Origin: Actinopolyspora biskrensis
GTDB lineage: Bacteria; Actinomycetota; Actinomycetes; Mycobacteriales; Pseudonocardiaceae
Assembly (NCBI RefSeq): GCF_013408175.1
Contig: NZ_JACBYW010000005.1
Location: forward strand, 186,001-250,000
Direction of reading: 5' to 3'
DNA length: 64,000 nt
The notes beneath the pieces are model-generated. The model made no database searches. It was given only the letters and a program-made list of their open reading frames with translations, and had not been told where the DNA came from. This document shows positions 53,692-63,383 of this stretch, one piece after another; the stretch's first letter is position 1, and each line of letters starts with the position of its first letter. The translations under genes and the position numbers were made by a program.

Positions 53692-54030
53692 GGACCGTCC
53701 TCGTCGTTGGCAGCCGGATGCGCCGTCGCGCGCATCGTATCCACTGCCACGTTCCCGCTGGAGAGGTGTTGTTTCCGGTCCTCCTCGCGCCACGGCTTCG
53801 CGGAACGTCAAATTCCGGGCCGGTTCCGTCGCTGTGGTGGGGCGGGGCGGTCGTTACGGATTCCGCCGTCGTCGGACGGCCCGCGACGGGGCCACGAATC
53901 ACCCGGTCGGCGACGTGGCCGCCCACGCCCTGGTGGATGACCTGCACGATCAGGACTGAGCAAAAGTGGGGACAAAACGGGGGTGGATCTTGCTCGTGAT
54001 CAGCCCCCACGTCTGTGCCCTGCTGGAAGG
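53692..54030. other. 339-nt gap, nothing recognised
   Basis: Lies between ogt and the tRNA fragment. No gene, RNA or strong repeat was seen; it is the last part of the core-like region. Confidence 0.4.
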
Positions 54031-54072
54031 CGCCCCCGGCAGGATTCGAACCTGCGACCTAGAGATTAGAAG
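54031..54072 (-). repeat. 3' fragment of tRNA-Arg(UCU): probable attachment site
   Basis: On the minus strand the sequence runs from the anticodon loop CTTCTAA through the variable loop and the intact T arm GCAGG-TTCGAAT-CCTGC to the acceptor strand CGGGGGC and discriminator G. The bases upstream (GACGC) cannot pair with the 3' anticodon strand TCTCT, and no D arm or 5' acceptor follows. A tRNA gene cut exactly in the anticodon loop is the product expected when a tyrosine-recombinase element inserts at a tRNA 3' end. Confidence 0.75.
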
Positions 54073-54736
54073 GCGTCCGAGCTGCGTAAACCTTGCCAAC
54101 GACCAGCGACAACAGCCACACGATCGACCACACGAGCCACATCAACCACTCTCGTCGACTCCGTTCCGCACCACGATTGATGCCACGCCTGGCACCTGTA
54201 CTCTCGAACCCTTCCTGGGCTGCAAAGTAACCGGCGGACCCTCGGAGCTCGTGATCCAAGCTCGTTAGTGTGCCTATGTACAGCGTGAGTGGGCTTCGGA
54301 CGAGCGAGTGGGGCGTGGAAACTGGTTGGCGACGACTGGCGCTTGGTAGGCAACCAGAGCCGGGTGATTCGGCTGGGGTTTGTCCTGCTGCTGAAGTTAT
54401 TCGAGATCGAAACCCGGTGAGCGGTGAGGTCTTGTTCGTCGGTGGAGCAGCGTGCGTGGCCGACCGGGGTTCCGGACGTGATCGGCAGTGTAGCGGTTAG
54501 CCACTCTTCATTGAGATTTTATTTTCTCCGTGCCAGGTGTCCGAGACGCTCCTGGTCAGCGTTGCGCCTGCTCGATGACCGCCACCGGTTCAAGAGCGAA
54601 ATAACCAGAAGGGATTCCTCAGCGGACGGTATCGGTGTAGTTCTCCGGTTCCTGCACAGGGCCGTAGGGGTAGTGATCGCTCGATCGTGGTGTGTGCCGG
54701 TATATTCGGAGCCGATGGGGATTAGCCTGCCGAGAT
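54073..54736. other. 664-nt stretch without a recognised gene
   Basis: Right of the tRNA fragment composition is visibly less GC-rich and no reading frame shows family resemblance. No integrase gene is here; if this is the end of an island it has lost or never had one at this side. Confidence 0.45.
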
Positions 54737-55229
54737 ATGCGCCGGATCGCAGTCGTCGGGAGTGGTGGGGCGGGGAAAACGACGTTCGCCCATGAGCTCG
54801 GGCGTCGTACGGGGATTCCTGTGGTTAGCCTCGACGAGTTCTACTGGCGCCCCGGATGGTGCCGTCCCGATCGCCGGTTTTGGCGCAAGCGGCAGGAGCA
54901 GCTACTGAGCCGTGATGCCTGGATTGTCGACGGCAACTACTGGTCCACCCTCGACATCCGGTTGAGCCGGGCTGACACGGTCATCATCCTCGACCAGCCC
55001 CGCTGGGTGTGTCTGATGCGGGTGCTGCGACGGAACTGCTGGTATTACGGGAAAGCACTGCAAGCCGCGCCGGCTGCCCCGAACGACTCTCTTGGGACTT
55101 CCTGCGCTACCTGTGGTCCTTTTCTCGCCAGCACCGGCCACGCCTGTTCGCCTAGACCGGTACGCACTCGATCAAGTGATACTTCTGTGGTCGAACCGGA
55201 ACACCCACCGTTTTCTCGCCGCGATGTAA
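54737..55229 (+). pseudogene. Frameshifted P-loop kinase, FlaR/topology-modulation type
   Basis: The first frame gives MRRIAVVGSGGAGKTTFAHE, VVSLDEFYWRPGW and AWIVDGNYWSTLDIRLSRAD, which is the adenylate-kinase-like FlaR family (Walker A GSGGAGKTT). Near 55065 the sense moves to another frame (CPERLSWDFLRYLWSFSRQH) and near 55155 to a third (DRYALDQVILLWSNRNTHRF, stop at 55227). All three parts align to one protein of about 165 residues, so two indels have broken a once intact gene. Sequencing error is possible but two in 100 nt is unlikely. Confidence 0.75.
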
Positions 55230-55659
55230 GCGGCGTGCGAGCCCGACCACGGATCTCCTCGTACCCGTTACGCCGTCTTCTCACGAAGGAAGGGCTCCAG
55301 AACAGCACAGGGCAGTATGTCGTTTGTCCCGTTCTCGGCGACGACTCGGCCACACTGGATCAACACCCATCGCCCAGTCGGTCTGGGAGCTGCGGCGACA
55401 CGTCGCAGCTAAAGGGTGGGGCGGGAATGTTTTGCGTTAGTCAGGGCTTTTCGAGTGAGCAAAGACGGAGCCAACGATCACAATGCTGTCCCACGACTGA
55501 CCCGCACTGTCACCTTCGAGTCGCCCGCTGGCGACCTCGAGGGGACTGTCGACACTGCTCCCGGGACGGGACAACATCACTCCGTGTAGACGAAGGTCGT
55601 GACAGAAGCTCGGTGGGATTTCTGGCCTCTGTCACGACCTTCGTGGGGTCACCCCGGGG
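55230..55659. other. Gene-free stretch with a 16-bp perfect inverted repeat
   Basis: About 430 nt with no recognisable coding sequence. It ends with the hairpin at 55590-55644. Confidence 0.5.
55590..55644 (-). terminator. 16-bp perfect inverted repeat after the bacteriocin-like pair
   Basis: ACGAAGGTCGTGACAG (55590-55605) and its exact reverse complement (55629-55644) flank a 23-nt loop, 16 nt past the end of the small membrane protein gene. A terminator is the simplest reading; no T run follows. Confidence 0.5.
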
Positions 55660-55863
55660 CTATCTGCCGTTCGATCTCGACGTCGATGGACGCCAGTACA
55701 GCACCCCCGCTGCGAAAGCCACGGTAAGGCACGCGAGTATCCCGAGACCCCAGAAGCTGCTCTGCTCGCCCGCGTGGAACAGCGATGGGAGCTGCAAGAT
55801 CACTGCGGCAGCCGACACGGCCATCCCGACCAGGCTGACCACGAACAGCCACGTTTCTTTCAT
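55660..55863 (-). CDS. Small two-TM membrane protein, possible immunity partner
   Basis: 67 residues. Two hydrophobic helices, WLFVVSLVGMAVSAAAVILQ and FWGLGILACLTVAFAAGVLY, joined by a short loop and closed by a basic tail (WRPSTSRSNGR). The ATG at 55863 follows GGTGAG and lies only 10 nt after the stop of the cysteine-rich precursor gene, so the two are almost certainly translated together. Position and size are those of a bacteriocin immunity or export helper, but this is inference from context only. Confidence 0.65.
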   Translation of the reverse strand: MKETWLFVVSLVGMAVSAAAVILQLPSLFHAGEQSSFWGLGILACLTVAFAAGVLYWRPSTSRSNGR

Positions 55864-55873
55864 TGTTCTCACC

Positions 55874-56674
55874 TTAACCGAAGCAGCTGGCGACAGCGGT
55901 GACCGACGCGCTACCGACGGTGGCGTAGGCGCCGATGCACGCGACACACACCCCCGTGCCTACCCCGGGAGTCGCGCACGCACCCGTGCAGGCACTCACG
56001 ATGAGATATCCGGTGGCGCCACTCACGCCAAGTACTGCCGCGACGCAGGCGGCCGTGCTCCCGGCCCCCATCGCAGTCATGGAGTCAGAACTACCAGTGC
56101 CGCTGCCCGCTCCCTGCCGCAGCTGGTCGTCTGTCATGTACGGCTGATCCGTGTCGTTGCTGTTCACGAGAACGCCGTCGGTGAAACTCGTGATGTTGAA
56201 GTTCCCGGATTCGTTCTCACTGATGAGCGTCTCGCTGTACTGGACGATGTCTCCGCTCTCGTCGAAGAGAACCGTGAGATTGCTGACCAGACTGTAGTCC
56301 CCGCCGACGGGAATCGTCACCGACGTGGACGTGGTTTCCTCGGAGTCCACTGTATAGACCTTGGCCTGACCCCGGGACAGCGCACTTTGTGGGGCCTGAA
56401 CAGAGATCTCGCCGTTTTTCACGGCCTCGAAGGCCGTGCCCGTCAGGTCCCGTGCGTCCTGGCCCTCGACCAGTGTCATCTCGGTCGTCGACTCTGCCGA
56501 GGAACCCTGGGCCGAGCAGGAGCTACCCGCATCGCGAGCAGCCGTGGAGGCAGACCTCGGGGCCTCCTGAGTCGCCGCCATGGTAGGTGTCGATGTCATA
56601 CCTCCCACTACGAGTGCCAGCGCCAAGGGAGCAACTGCCATCACCGGCTTCCGGAACTTCGTCGTCGTTAAAAT
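55874..56674 (-). CDS. Secreted cysteine-rich precursor, halocin C8-like C terminus
   Basis: 266 residues if started at ATT 56674. The N terminus is a good signal peptide (TTTKFRKPVMAVAPLALALV, then a TMA cleavage site). A middle pro-region (about 35-205) is Ser/Thr/Glu-rich with beta-type stretches such as TSVTIPVGGDYSLVSNLTVL. The last 58 residues are hydrophobic, Gly/Ala-rich and hold six cysteines (210, 229, 233, 243, 246, 264), as in YLIVSACTGACATPGVG. This layout, a long pro-part and a cysteine-rich hydrophobic end peptide, is that of halocin C8-like bacteriocin precursors. GGGAG stands 6 nt before ATT; the GTG at 56644 has no ribosome-binding site and would cut off the basic n-region. 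Confidence 0.65.
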   Translation of the reverse strand: MLTTTKFRKPVMAVAPLALALVVGGMTSTPTMAATQEAPRSASTAARDAGSSCSAQGSSAESTTEMTLVEGQDARDLTGTAFEAVKNGEISVQAPQSALSRGQAKVYTVDSEETTSTSVTIPVGGDYSLVSNLTVLFDESGDIVQYSETLISENESGNFNITSFTDGVLVNSNDTDQPYMTDDQLRQGAGSGTGSSDSMTAMGAGSTAACVAAVLGVSGATGYLIVSACTGACATPGVGTGVCVACIGAYATVGSASVTAVASCFG

Positions 56675-57634
56675 GTGGTTCTCCCTATTTCCAACTGCGT
56701 TGGTGAATTGCGGAAACTCTGAGCACCGTTGAGCATCGGTTAGCGAGAGCTAGCCGAAAAAGTCGGTGTCAAGGGGGGCTACGTCACGGCGTACGTGCAT
56801 GACACGCAGACACGATCCTTAACGTGACCTTGAGTCTTGTGGCGTGAGCGCAACCTTCGTGAGAGATTTTCGCATATTGAACAGCATGGCGCTGTACTGC
56901 AAACAGGTGAAAAACTTTAATACCAAAAAATAGCATTCCTATAACGAATGTAGGATACTTGTAACGGGCACGCTCGCCACTCCCATGGGACTTACCCGGA
57001 ATACGGTTCGAATCCGCCACGGGACGACGCCGGGTGATCAGCCGTCCCGCCGTCCGATGTCTCGCCGTCGCCACCGACGGGTGGTACCCGCACGTCTGCG
57101 CCACTTCCGGTTGACCCGCGCAGGCGAAGACGGGGCCATCGAGGCCAATTTGATGAATCTGTCGGACCGCGAATACCGTCGTAGTCTGCAGCGATACTTC
57201 AATCCCTCCAAAAACGGCACTCACAGGCGCTTGGACGAGCTCGGTTTGGCACAGGAGCCCGGAACCAGGTCCTGGCGAGATCGCCTCCAGGATCGCTGAG
57301 GCGGACCGTCACGAGCTAACCGGTCAGACCACGGTGTCTGTGCTCGGTTACGACATCGAAGATACCGAGAGAACCTCCCAGACCGAGAGAGCTAAGTCAG
57401 CCTCCCCAGAGCACTCCGGCTTTCCCACCTCAACACTCCACGCCGAAGATGTCCCGCCGCTGTAGTCGCTACACCGATGCCGAGGTCGACAGCTACCAGC
57501 TCGAGCAGCTACGTAGCTGTACCCCTACCTCTGTTCGGACAACTCACGCACGACATACGCGAATAACGACACCCAGGATCCCGTCACTGCCTTGGCCTCT
57601 TCCGTAGGTCGTCCTTCCCGGCTGTGATGCTCGG
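56675..57634. other. 960-nt stretch, AT-rich, no firm gene
   Basis: It includes the least GC-rich part of the window (about 56,860-56,960) and must hold the promoter of the cysteine-rich precursor. A plus-strand frame at 56985-57299 (104 codons, Arg-rich start, then SDREYRRSLQRYFNPSKNGT) is not recognised and may be a gene remnant. Confidence 0.45.
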
Positions 57635-59296
57635 ATGGCCGTCTCAGCGTCGCGTGTGGACCGTTCCGGTGTTGTGTCTCCGCTGCGTCTTCGGGGTTTT
57701 CGGTGGTTGTTCGTGGGGCGGGTGTTGTCGTCGTTCGGGGACAGCTTGGTGCCGTTGACGGTGGCGTTCGCGGCGTTGGACCTGACCGGTTCGGCGGTGG
57801 GGTTGGGTGGGGTGCTGCTGGCGAATCGGTTGCCGGTGGTGGTGGCGACGCTGGCCGGTGGAGTACTGGGGGATGTGTTCGACCGGCGATGGGTGATGGT
57901 GGTCGCCGATGTGTGGCGCATGGCCTCCCAGGCGGTGTGCGGGACCCTGCTGCTGGCCGGTCAACTTCCGCTGTGGGCGCTGATCGTGCTGCAGGGCTGC
58001 GCGGGTGTGGGCACGGCGCTGTTCACCCCGGCTTCCGCGGGGCTGGTTCCCGCGCTGGTGCCGGAGAACCTTCTGCGGCAGGCCAACGCGTTGTTGGGGC
58101 TGGCGGCCAATGTGAACAAGGTGGCCGCGATCAGCGTGGCCGGCCTGCTGGTGGCCGGGCTGGGATCCGGTTGGGCGTTGCTGGTCGATGCGGCCACGTT
58201 CGCGGCCAGCGCGCTCTCGTTGCTGCTGATCGGCTCGGTGACCGCGCTCGCCGGGAAGTGGGAACGCCGGGGCGTGCTGGCCGAGGTGTGGGGCGGTTGG
58301 CGGCACGTGGTGGTCACGCCGTGGCTGCGGACCCTGCTGGGCTACACCGCGCTGCTGCAGGCGCTGGTGCTCGGCCCGCACATGCTGCTGGGGCCGTTGC
58401 TGGCGCGGCAGCTTTACCACGGTGCCGCCTCGTGGGCGGTGATCGGAGCCATCCAGGCGCTCGGTTCGATCGCAGGCAGCGCGCTGGCGCTGCGGCTGCG
58501 CCCATCACGCCCGCTCGTGGCGGCCGTGGCCGCCTCGCTGCTGATGCTGCCGTACCTGGCGTTGTCGGTGCAGAACCAGGTGTACATCGCGGCGGCGAAG
58601 CTGGTCACCAAGATCGGTGATGGTCAGTTGGCCTGGGTCGCCGCCGATCGGGCGGTGACGGCCGCGATGCGGGCCGAAGCGCCCACGTTGGGGGCGGGTG
58701 CGGCGTATCAGGTGGCGTGCGCGTTCCTGAAGCTCGACCAGCTCGATCGGGCCGAGCACGTGGCCATGACCACTGCCGAGCAGTTGGACGACGACGGTCC
58801 GCTGGGGGTGTCGTATCAGGGCGCGCTGTTCTTGATCGGCTCGGTCATCGCCGGACGTCGCAGCGATCACGCTGAGGCCACCGACCGGTTGCGGCGGGCG
58901 CAGTACCTGGCCGATGCGCTGGGCGAGGACGGCAACTACGGCTGGACCGCCTTCGGGCCGACCAATGTGGCCATCCACCGGGTGTCGGCCGCGGCCGAGC
59001 TGGGGGATGCCAAGCACGCGATCACGCTGGCCGAGGGCATCGACACCCAGGGGCTGCCGGAGGGGTTGAGCAGCCGGAGGGCGCAGGTGCACATCGACAC
59101 GGCGTGGGCGTATTCGCAGCACCGCGAGGACGCTGCGGTGGTGGTGAACCTGATGGAGGCCGAGCGGGTGGCGCCGCAGGCGTTGCACTACAACGTGATC
59201 GTGCGGGAGCTGCTGCGCGAGATGCTCAAGCGGGAGCGTCGGTCGGCCACGCCGGGGCTGCGGCCGTTGGCGCAGCGGGCGGGGGTGCTGTCATGA
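57635..59296 (+). CDS. Chimera: MFS transporter N-part fused to TPR-regulator C-part
   Basis: 553 residues. Residues 1 to about 312 are an MFS exporter (FRWLFVGRVLSSFGDSLVPL, GGVLGDVFDRRWVMVVADVW) with only 8-9 transmembrane helices. From about residue 313 the sequence is the C-terminal sensor part of the helix-turn-helix/TPR regulators common in Pseudonocardiales (KIGDGQLAWVAADRAVTAAM, TAFGPTNVAIHRVSAAAELG, NLMEAERVAPQALHYNVIVR), lacking its HTH domain. The junction at about 58565-58585 is in frame. The flavoprotein gene that normally follows such regulators is in place and overlaps by ATGA. Probably a deletion fusion; activity of either half is doubtful. Confidence 0.8.
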   Translation: MAVSASRVDRSGVVSPLRLRGFRWLFVGRVLSSFGDSLVPLTVAFAALDLTGSAVGLGGVLLANRLPVVVATLAGGVLGDVFDRRWVMVVADVWRMASQAVCGTLLLAGQLPLWALIVLQGCAGVGTALFTPASAGLVPALVPENLLRQANALLGLAANVNKVAAISVAGLLVAGLGSGWALLVDAATFAASALSLLLIGSVTALAGKWERRGVLAEVWGGWRHVVVTPWLRTLLGYTALLQALVLGPHMLLGPLLARQLYHGAASWAVIGAIQALGSIAGSALALRLRPSRPLVAAVAASLLMLPYLALSVQNQVYIAAAKLVTKIGDGQLAWVAADRAVTAAMRAEAPTLGAGAAYQVACAFLKLDQLDRAEHVAMTTAEQLDDDGPLGVSYQGALFLIGSVIAGRRSDHAEATDRLRRAQYLADALGEDGNYGWTAFGPTNVAIHRVSAAAELGDAKHAITLAEGIDTQGLPEGLSSRRAQVHIDTAWAYSQHREDAAVVVNLMEAERVAPQALHYNVIVRELLREMLKRERRSATPGLRPLAQRAGVLS

Positions 59297-59823
59297 CCGC
59301 TGGGGACGGGCCGGTGGTGTATCTGGTCGGTACCGCTGCGCCGCCGGTGCGGGAGCTGGCCGAACCGGTCGGGCTGCTGCGCCGGGCGGGTTGGGACGTG
59401 TGCGTGGTGCTGACTCCCACCGCCGCGGACTGGGTCGACGGGGAGGAGCTCGCCGAGCGGTCCGGTCGTCCGGTGCGTGTGCACCCCAGGCTGCCCAGCG
59501 AGCAGGATCCGTTGCCGAAGGCCGATGCCGTGCTGGTCGCGCCGGTGACGTTCAACAGCCTCACCAAGATCGCCACCGGTGTCAGCGACACCTTGGCGGT
59601 CAGCCTGGTCAACGAGCTGCTGGCCGGCGAGGTGCCCATCACCCTGGCGCCCTGCGTGAAGCCCGTGCTGCGCCGGCACCCCGCTTACCCGGCCAATATC
59701 CGGCTGCTGACCGATGCCGGCGTGCGCCTGCTCGATCCGGACAGCCTCACCAGCCGCGGCACCGACGGCCTGGCCACCTTCGACTGGAACACGGCAATCA
59801 CCGAGTTCCTGCGCGCCGAATGA
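59293..59823 (+). CDS. Flavoprotein (HFCD/CoaC-like fold)
   Basis: 176 residues. MTAGDGPVVYLVGTAAPPVR opens a flavin-binding Rossmann-type fold; RAGWDVCVVLTPTAADWVDG, DAVLVAPVTFNSLTKIATGV and ITLAPCVKPVLRRHPAYPAN are typical of the small actinobacterial flavoproteins that accompany HTH/TPR regulators. It overlaps the upstream chimera by ATGA. It ends only 12 nt before the degenerate last repeat of the CRISPR array. Role unknown. Confidence 0.82.
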   Translation: MTAGDGPVVYLVGTAAPPVRELAEPVGLLRRAGWDVCVVLTPTAADWVDGEELAERSGRPVRVHPRLPSEQDPLPKADAVLVAPVTFNSLTKIATGVSDTLAVSLVNELLAGEVPITLAPCVKPVLRRHPAYPANIRLLTDAGVRLLDPDSLTSRGTDGLATFDWNTAITEFLRAE

Positions 59824-59834
59824 GTTCGAGGTGA

Positions 59835-61276
59835 CCTACGAGTGGCGCCAGCCCCGGAGGGCTGGCGCCACCGGAGGGGACCACTCGACCTCGACTTCGT
59901 TGAGCCGGTTGTGATCCTCGCCAGCCCCGAAGGGCTGGCGCCACGGCTACGCCCCGGCCACGATCGTCGGCGCGGACTGGTTGCGATCCTCGCCAGCCCC
60001 GAAGGGCTGGCGCCACGTGTACGGGTCGATCCCGTGGGCGGCGCACCACCCGTCGTTGCGATCCTCGCCAGCCCCGAAGGGCTGGCGCCACGCGACATCT
60101 CGTCAATCCGGGAGGATGTCACGGAGTTGTTGCGATCCTCGCCAGCCCCGGAGGGCTGGCGCCACGCTGCTCGAGCTGGACCAGCCGGTGGGTAAACGCG
60201 GCGTTGCGATCCTCGCCAGCCCCGGAGGGCTGGCGCCACCAGCCGCAGCGAGGCGTCCTTTTCCCACTGGGCGTGGTTGCGATCCTCGCCAGCCCCGGAG
60301 GGCTGGCGCCACCCCGGCATCCCAGTGGAAACCCAGCTCACCGACAAGGTTGCGATCCTCGCCAGCCCCGGAGGGCTGGCGCCACCAGCAGCAATCCACC
60401 CAGGTCGACATGGCCGGGCCCGGTTGCGATCCTCGCCAGCCCCGGAGGGCTGGCGCCACCCGGAGCCAGGACGTTGGCCACGTTCGGATTCGCGAGGTTG
60501 CGATCCTCGCCAGCCCCGGAGGGCTGGCGCCACGACCGCGCGGTGCCAGGAGGCCGGGAGTTCCGCGTCGGGTTGCGATCCTCGCCAGCCCCGGAGGGCT
60601 GGCGCCACCTTTCTCTCCTCGCCCCACGACCGCACCGACACACGCGGTTGCGATCCTCGCCAGCCCCGGAGGGCTGGCGCCACTGCACACCACGATCGAC
60701 CTGGTCGCCGAGCATCACAACGTTGCGATCCTCGCCAGCCCCGGAGGGCTGGCGCCACTCGTCGGGGTCGACGGGTACCTTTTCGCCGGTTTCGGGTTGC
60801 GATCCTCGCCAGCCCCGGAGGGCTGGCGCCACCTCCGTCGACCTCGACGGAGTTCCCGACGAGCTCGCGGGTTGCGATCCTCGCCAGCCCCGGAGGGCTG
60901 GCGCCACCAGCACGACCAACGCCATTTTTGCGGTAGAACTCCAGTTGCGATCCTCGCCAGCCCCGGAGGGCTGGCGCCACTCAGCATCCGGCCCGGCGGC
61001 GGCCTTCATGCACGACTCGTTGCGATCCTCGCCAGCCCCGGAGGGCTGGCGCCACCATTTCGCCTTTGGCGAGGATGACGCTGGCTTCGGAGTTGCGATC
61101 CTCGCCAGCCCCGGAGGGCTGGCGCCACACCACACCCCGCTGCGCACACCCCCGTCAACATGTGCGTTGCGATCCTCGCCAGCCCCGGAGGGCTGGCGCC
61201 ACCCTACCCGAGGATGCGCCCGCCCCGACAGCGCAAACAGTTGCGATCCTCGCCAGCCCCGGAGGGCTGGCGCCAC
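59835..61276 (-). CRISPR. CRISPR array, 19 full repeats plus one degenerate, type I-C
   Basis: Repeats are 37 nt and start at 59908, 59980, 60055, 60129, 60203, 60276, 60349, 60423, 60497, 60572, 60647, 60722, 60796, 60871, 60944, 61019, 61092, 61166 and 61240; spacers are 35-38 nt, 19 in all. A degenerate repeat (59835-59871) that keeps only the inner palindrome marks the far end. Read on the minus strand the repeat begins GTGGCGCC, holds the perfect stem GCCAGCCC-TCCG-GGGCTGGC and ends GAGGATCGCAAC, which would be the 5' handle of the crRNAs. The three full repeats nearest the degenerate end carry a G-to-A change and the first a further change, so the leader lies on the cas2 side. Confidence 0.97.
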
Positions 61277-61433
61277 GGCGATTGAGCAGGGGTTTTCAGG
61301 GTAGTCACCTCGCCGTTGTGACTATCCCGTGACCGACACGCCGAGCAGGTGCTTGGGAACCTCGCGGCGTGTCGAGACACGCTTGCACCTCCGAAGCCGT
61401 ACATCGTCACTCGCTGATGCTCTTGCCGGAAAC
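61277..61433 (-). promoter_or_regulatory. CRISPR leader region
   Basis: 157 nt between cas2 and the first repeat. Repeat polarity, unmutated repeats on this side and the adjacent adaptation genes place the leader and crRNA promoter here. No specific -10 box is assigned. Confidence 0.6.
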
Positions 61434-62738
<1,305 letters not shown>

Positions 62739-62746
<8 letters not shown>

Positions 62747-63383
62747 CCCAGTCCCCCAGGGGTAGTGGTGTGAACAACGAGGCGGAAGGCCGGACGTTCG
62801 CTTCCGGCATGCACCCCGCACGCAACGAGCACCGATCGCATCGCGAGTCGTTGACCGCCTCGGGAACCACTTCGGACCGAAGCATTTCGCGCAGTTCGCT
62901 GACGGTGTCGCGCAGCCGATTCTCGAGCGAGTCGTCGACAGTCACCTCGTAACGTCGTCGGTGCTTGCCCGCGAAGACGATCCCTTTCGGCACGGCGGTG
63001 TCGAACATGCCGCGCAGGCACACGGCCTGCGCGGCGACCTGCAGATCCGCCGCGCTTCCGGAGCGGTAGCTGCCGGACTTGTGCTCGACCGGAATCGGCC
63101 CCTCGGCTCCGAATTCCACCACGTCGCAGATGCCGTGAATCCCGAGGAGGTCGTCCCACACCGGAAGCGCGGTCCAACGTCGCTGCCCGGACCTGCTGGT
63201 TCTCGAATCACCGCGGTCGACGGCCTCGTGGGCGATCTGCCCTCGAGCCGTCTCCGCGCTGTCCTCGAAGTAGCGTTCGAGGTGAATCAGAGCGGCCTGC
63301 CTGGGGCAGTAGGCGTAGTGCTCGATCGCGGCGATCGGAATGCTCGACCACGCGGGTTCGTCCGCTCTTTCCGCCGGGTACAT
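62739..63383 (-). CDS. cas4: CRISPR-associated exonuclease Cas4
   Basis: 214 residues. RecB-like nuclease with PVEHKSG and the preceding CDVVEFG, GQIAHEAVD and QVAAQAVCLRGMF, and four cysteines for an iron-sulfur cluster (CPRQ near the N terminus and CDRCSLRAGC near the end). It trims pre-spacers and helps choose the PAM. Stop-start contact with cas7 upstream and overlap with cas1 downstream. Confidence 0.95.

Noticed and set aside
54031-54072. A complete tRNA gene
   Set aside because: Only the T arm, acceptor 3' strand and 3' anticodon half are present; the 5' half does not pair.
56644-56646. GTG as the start of the cysteine-rich precursor
   Set aside because: No ribosome-binding site and loss of the basic signal-peptide n-region; ATT at 56674 fits both.
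56985-57299. A 104-codon plus-strand frame as a gene
   Set aside because: No recognisable family, no convincing ribosome-binding site, and an Arg-rich beginning; kept only as a possible remnant.
59842-61332. Several long frames across 59,840-61,330 encoding repeated RSSPAPEGWRH- or ASPPGLARIAT-type proteins on both strands
   Set aside because: They are the CRISPR repeats and spacers read as codons; repeat and spacer lengths happen to keep frames open in GC-rich DNA.
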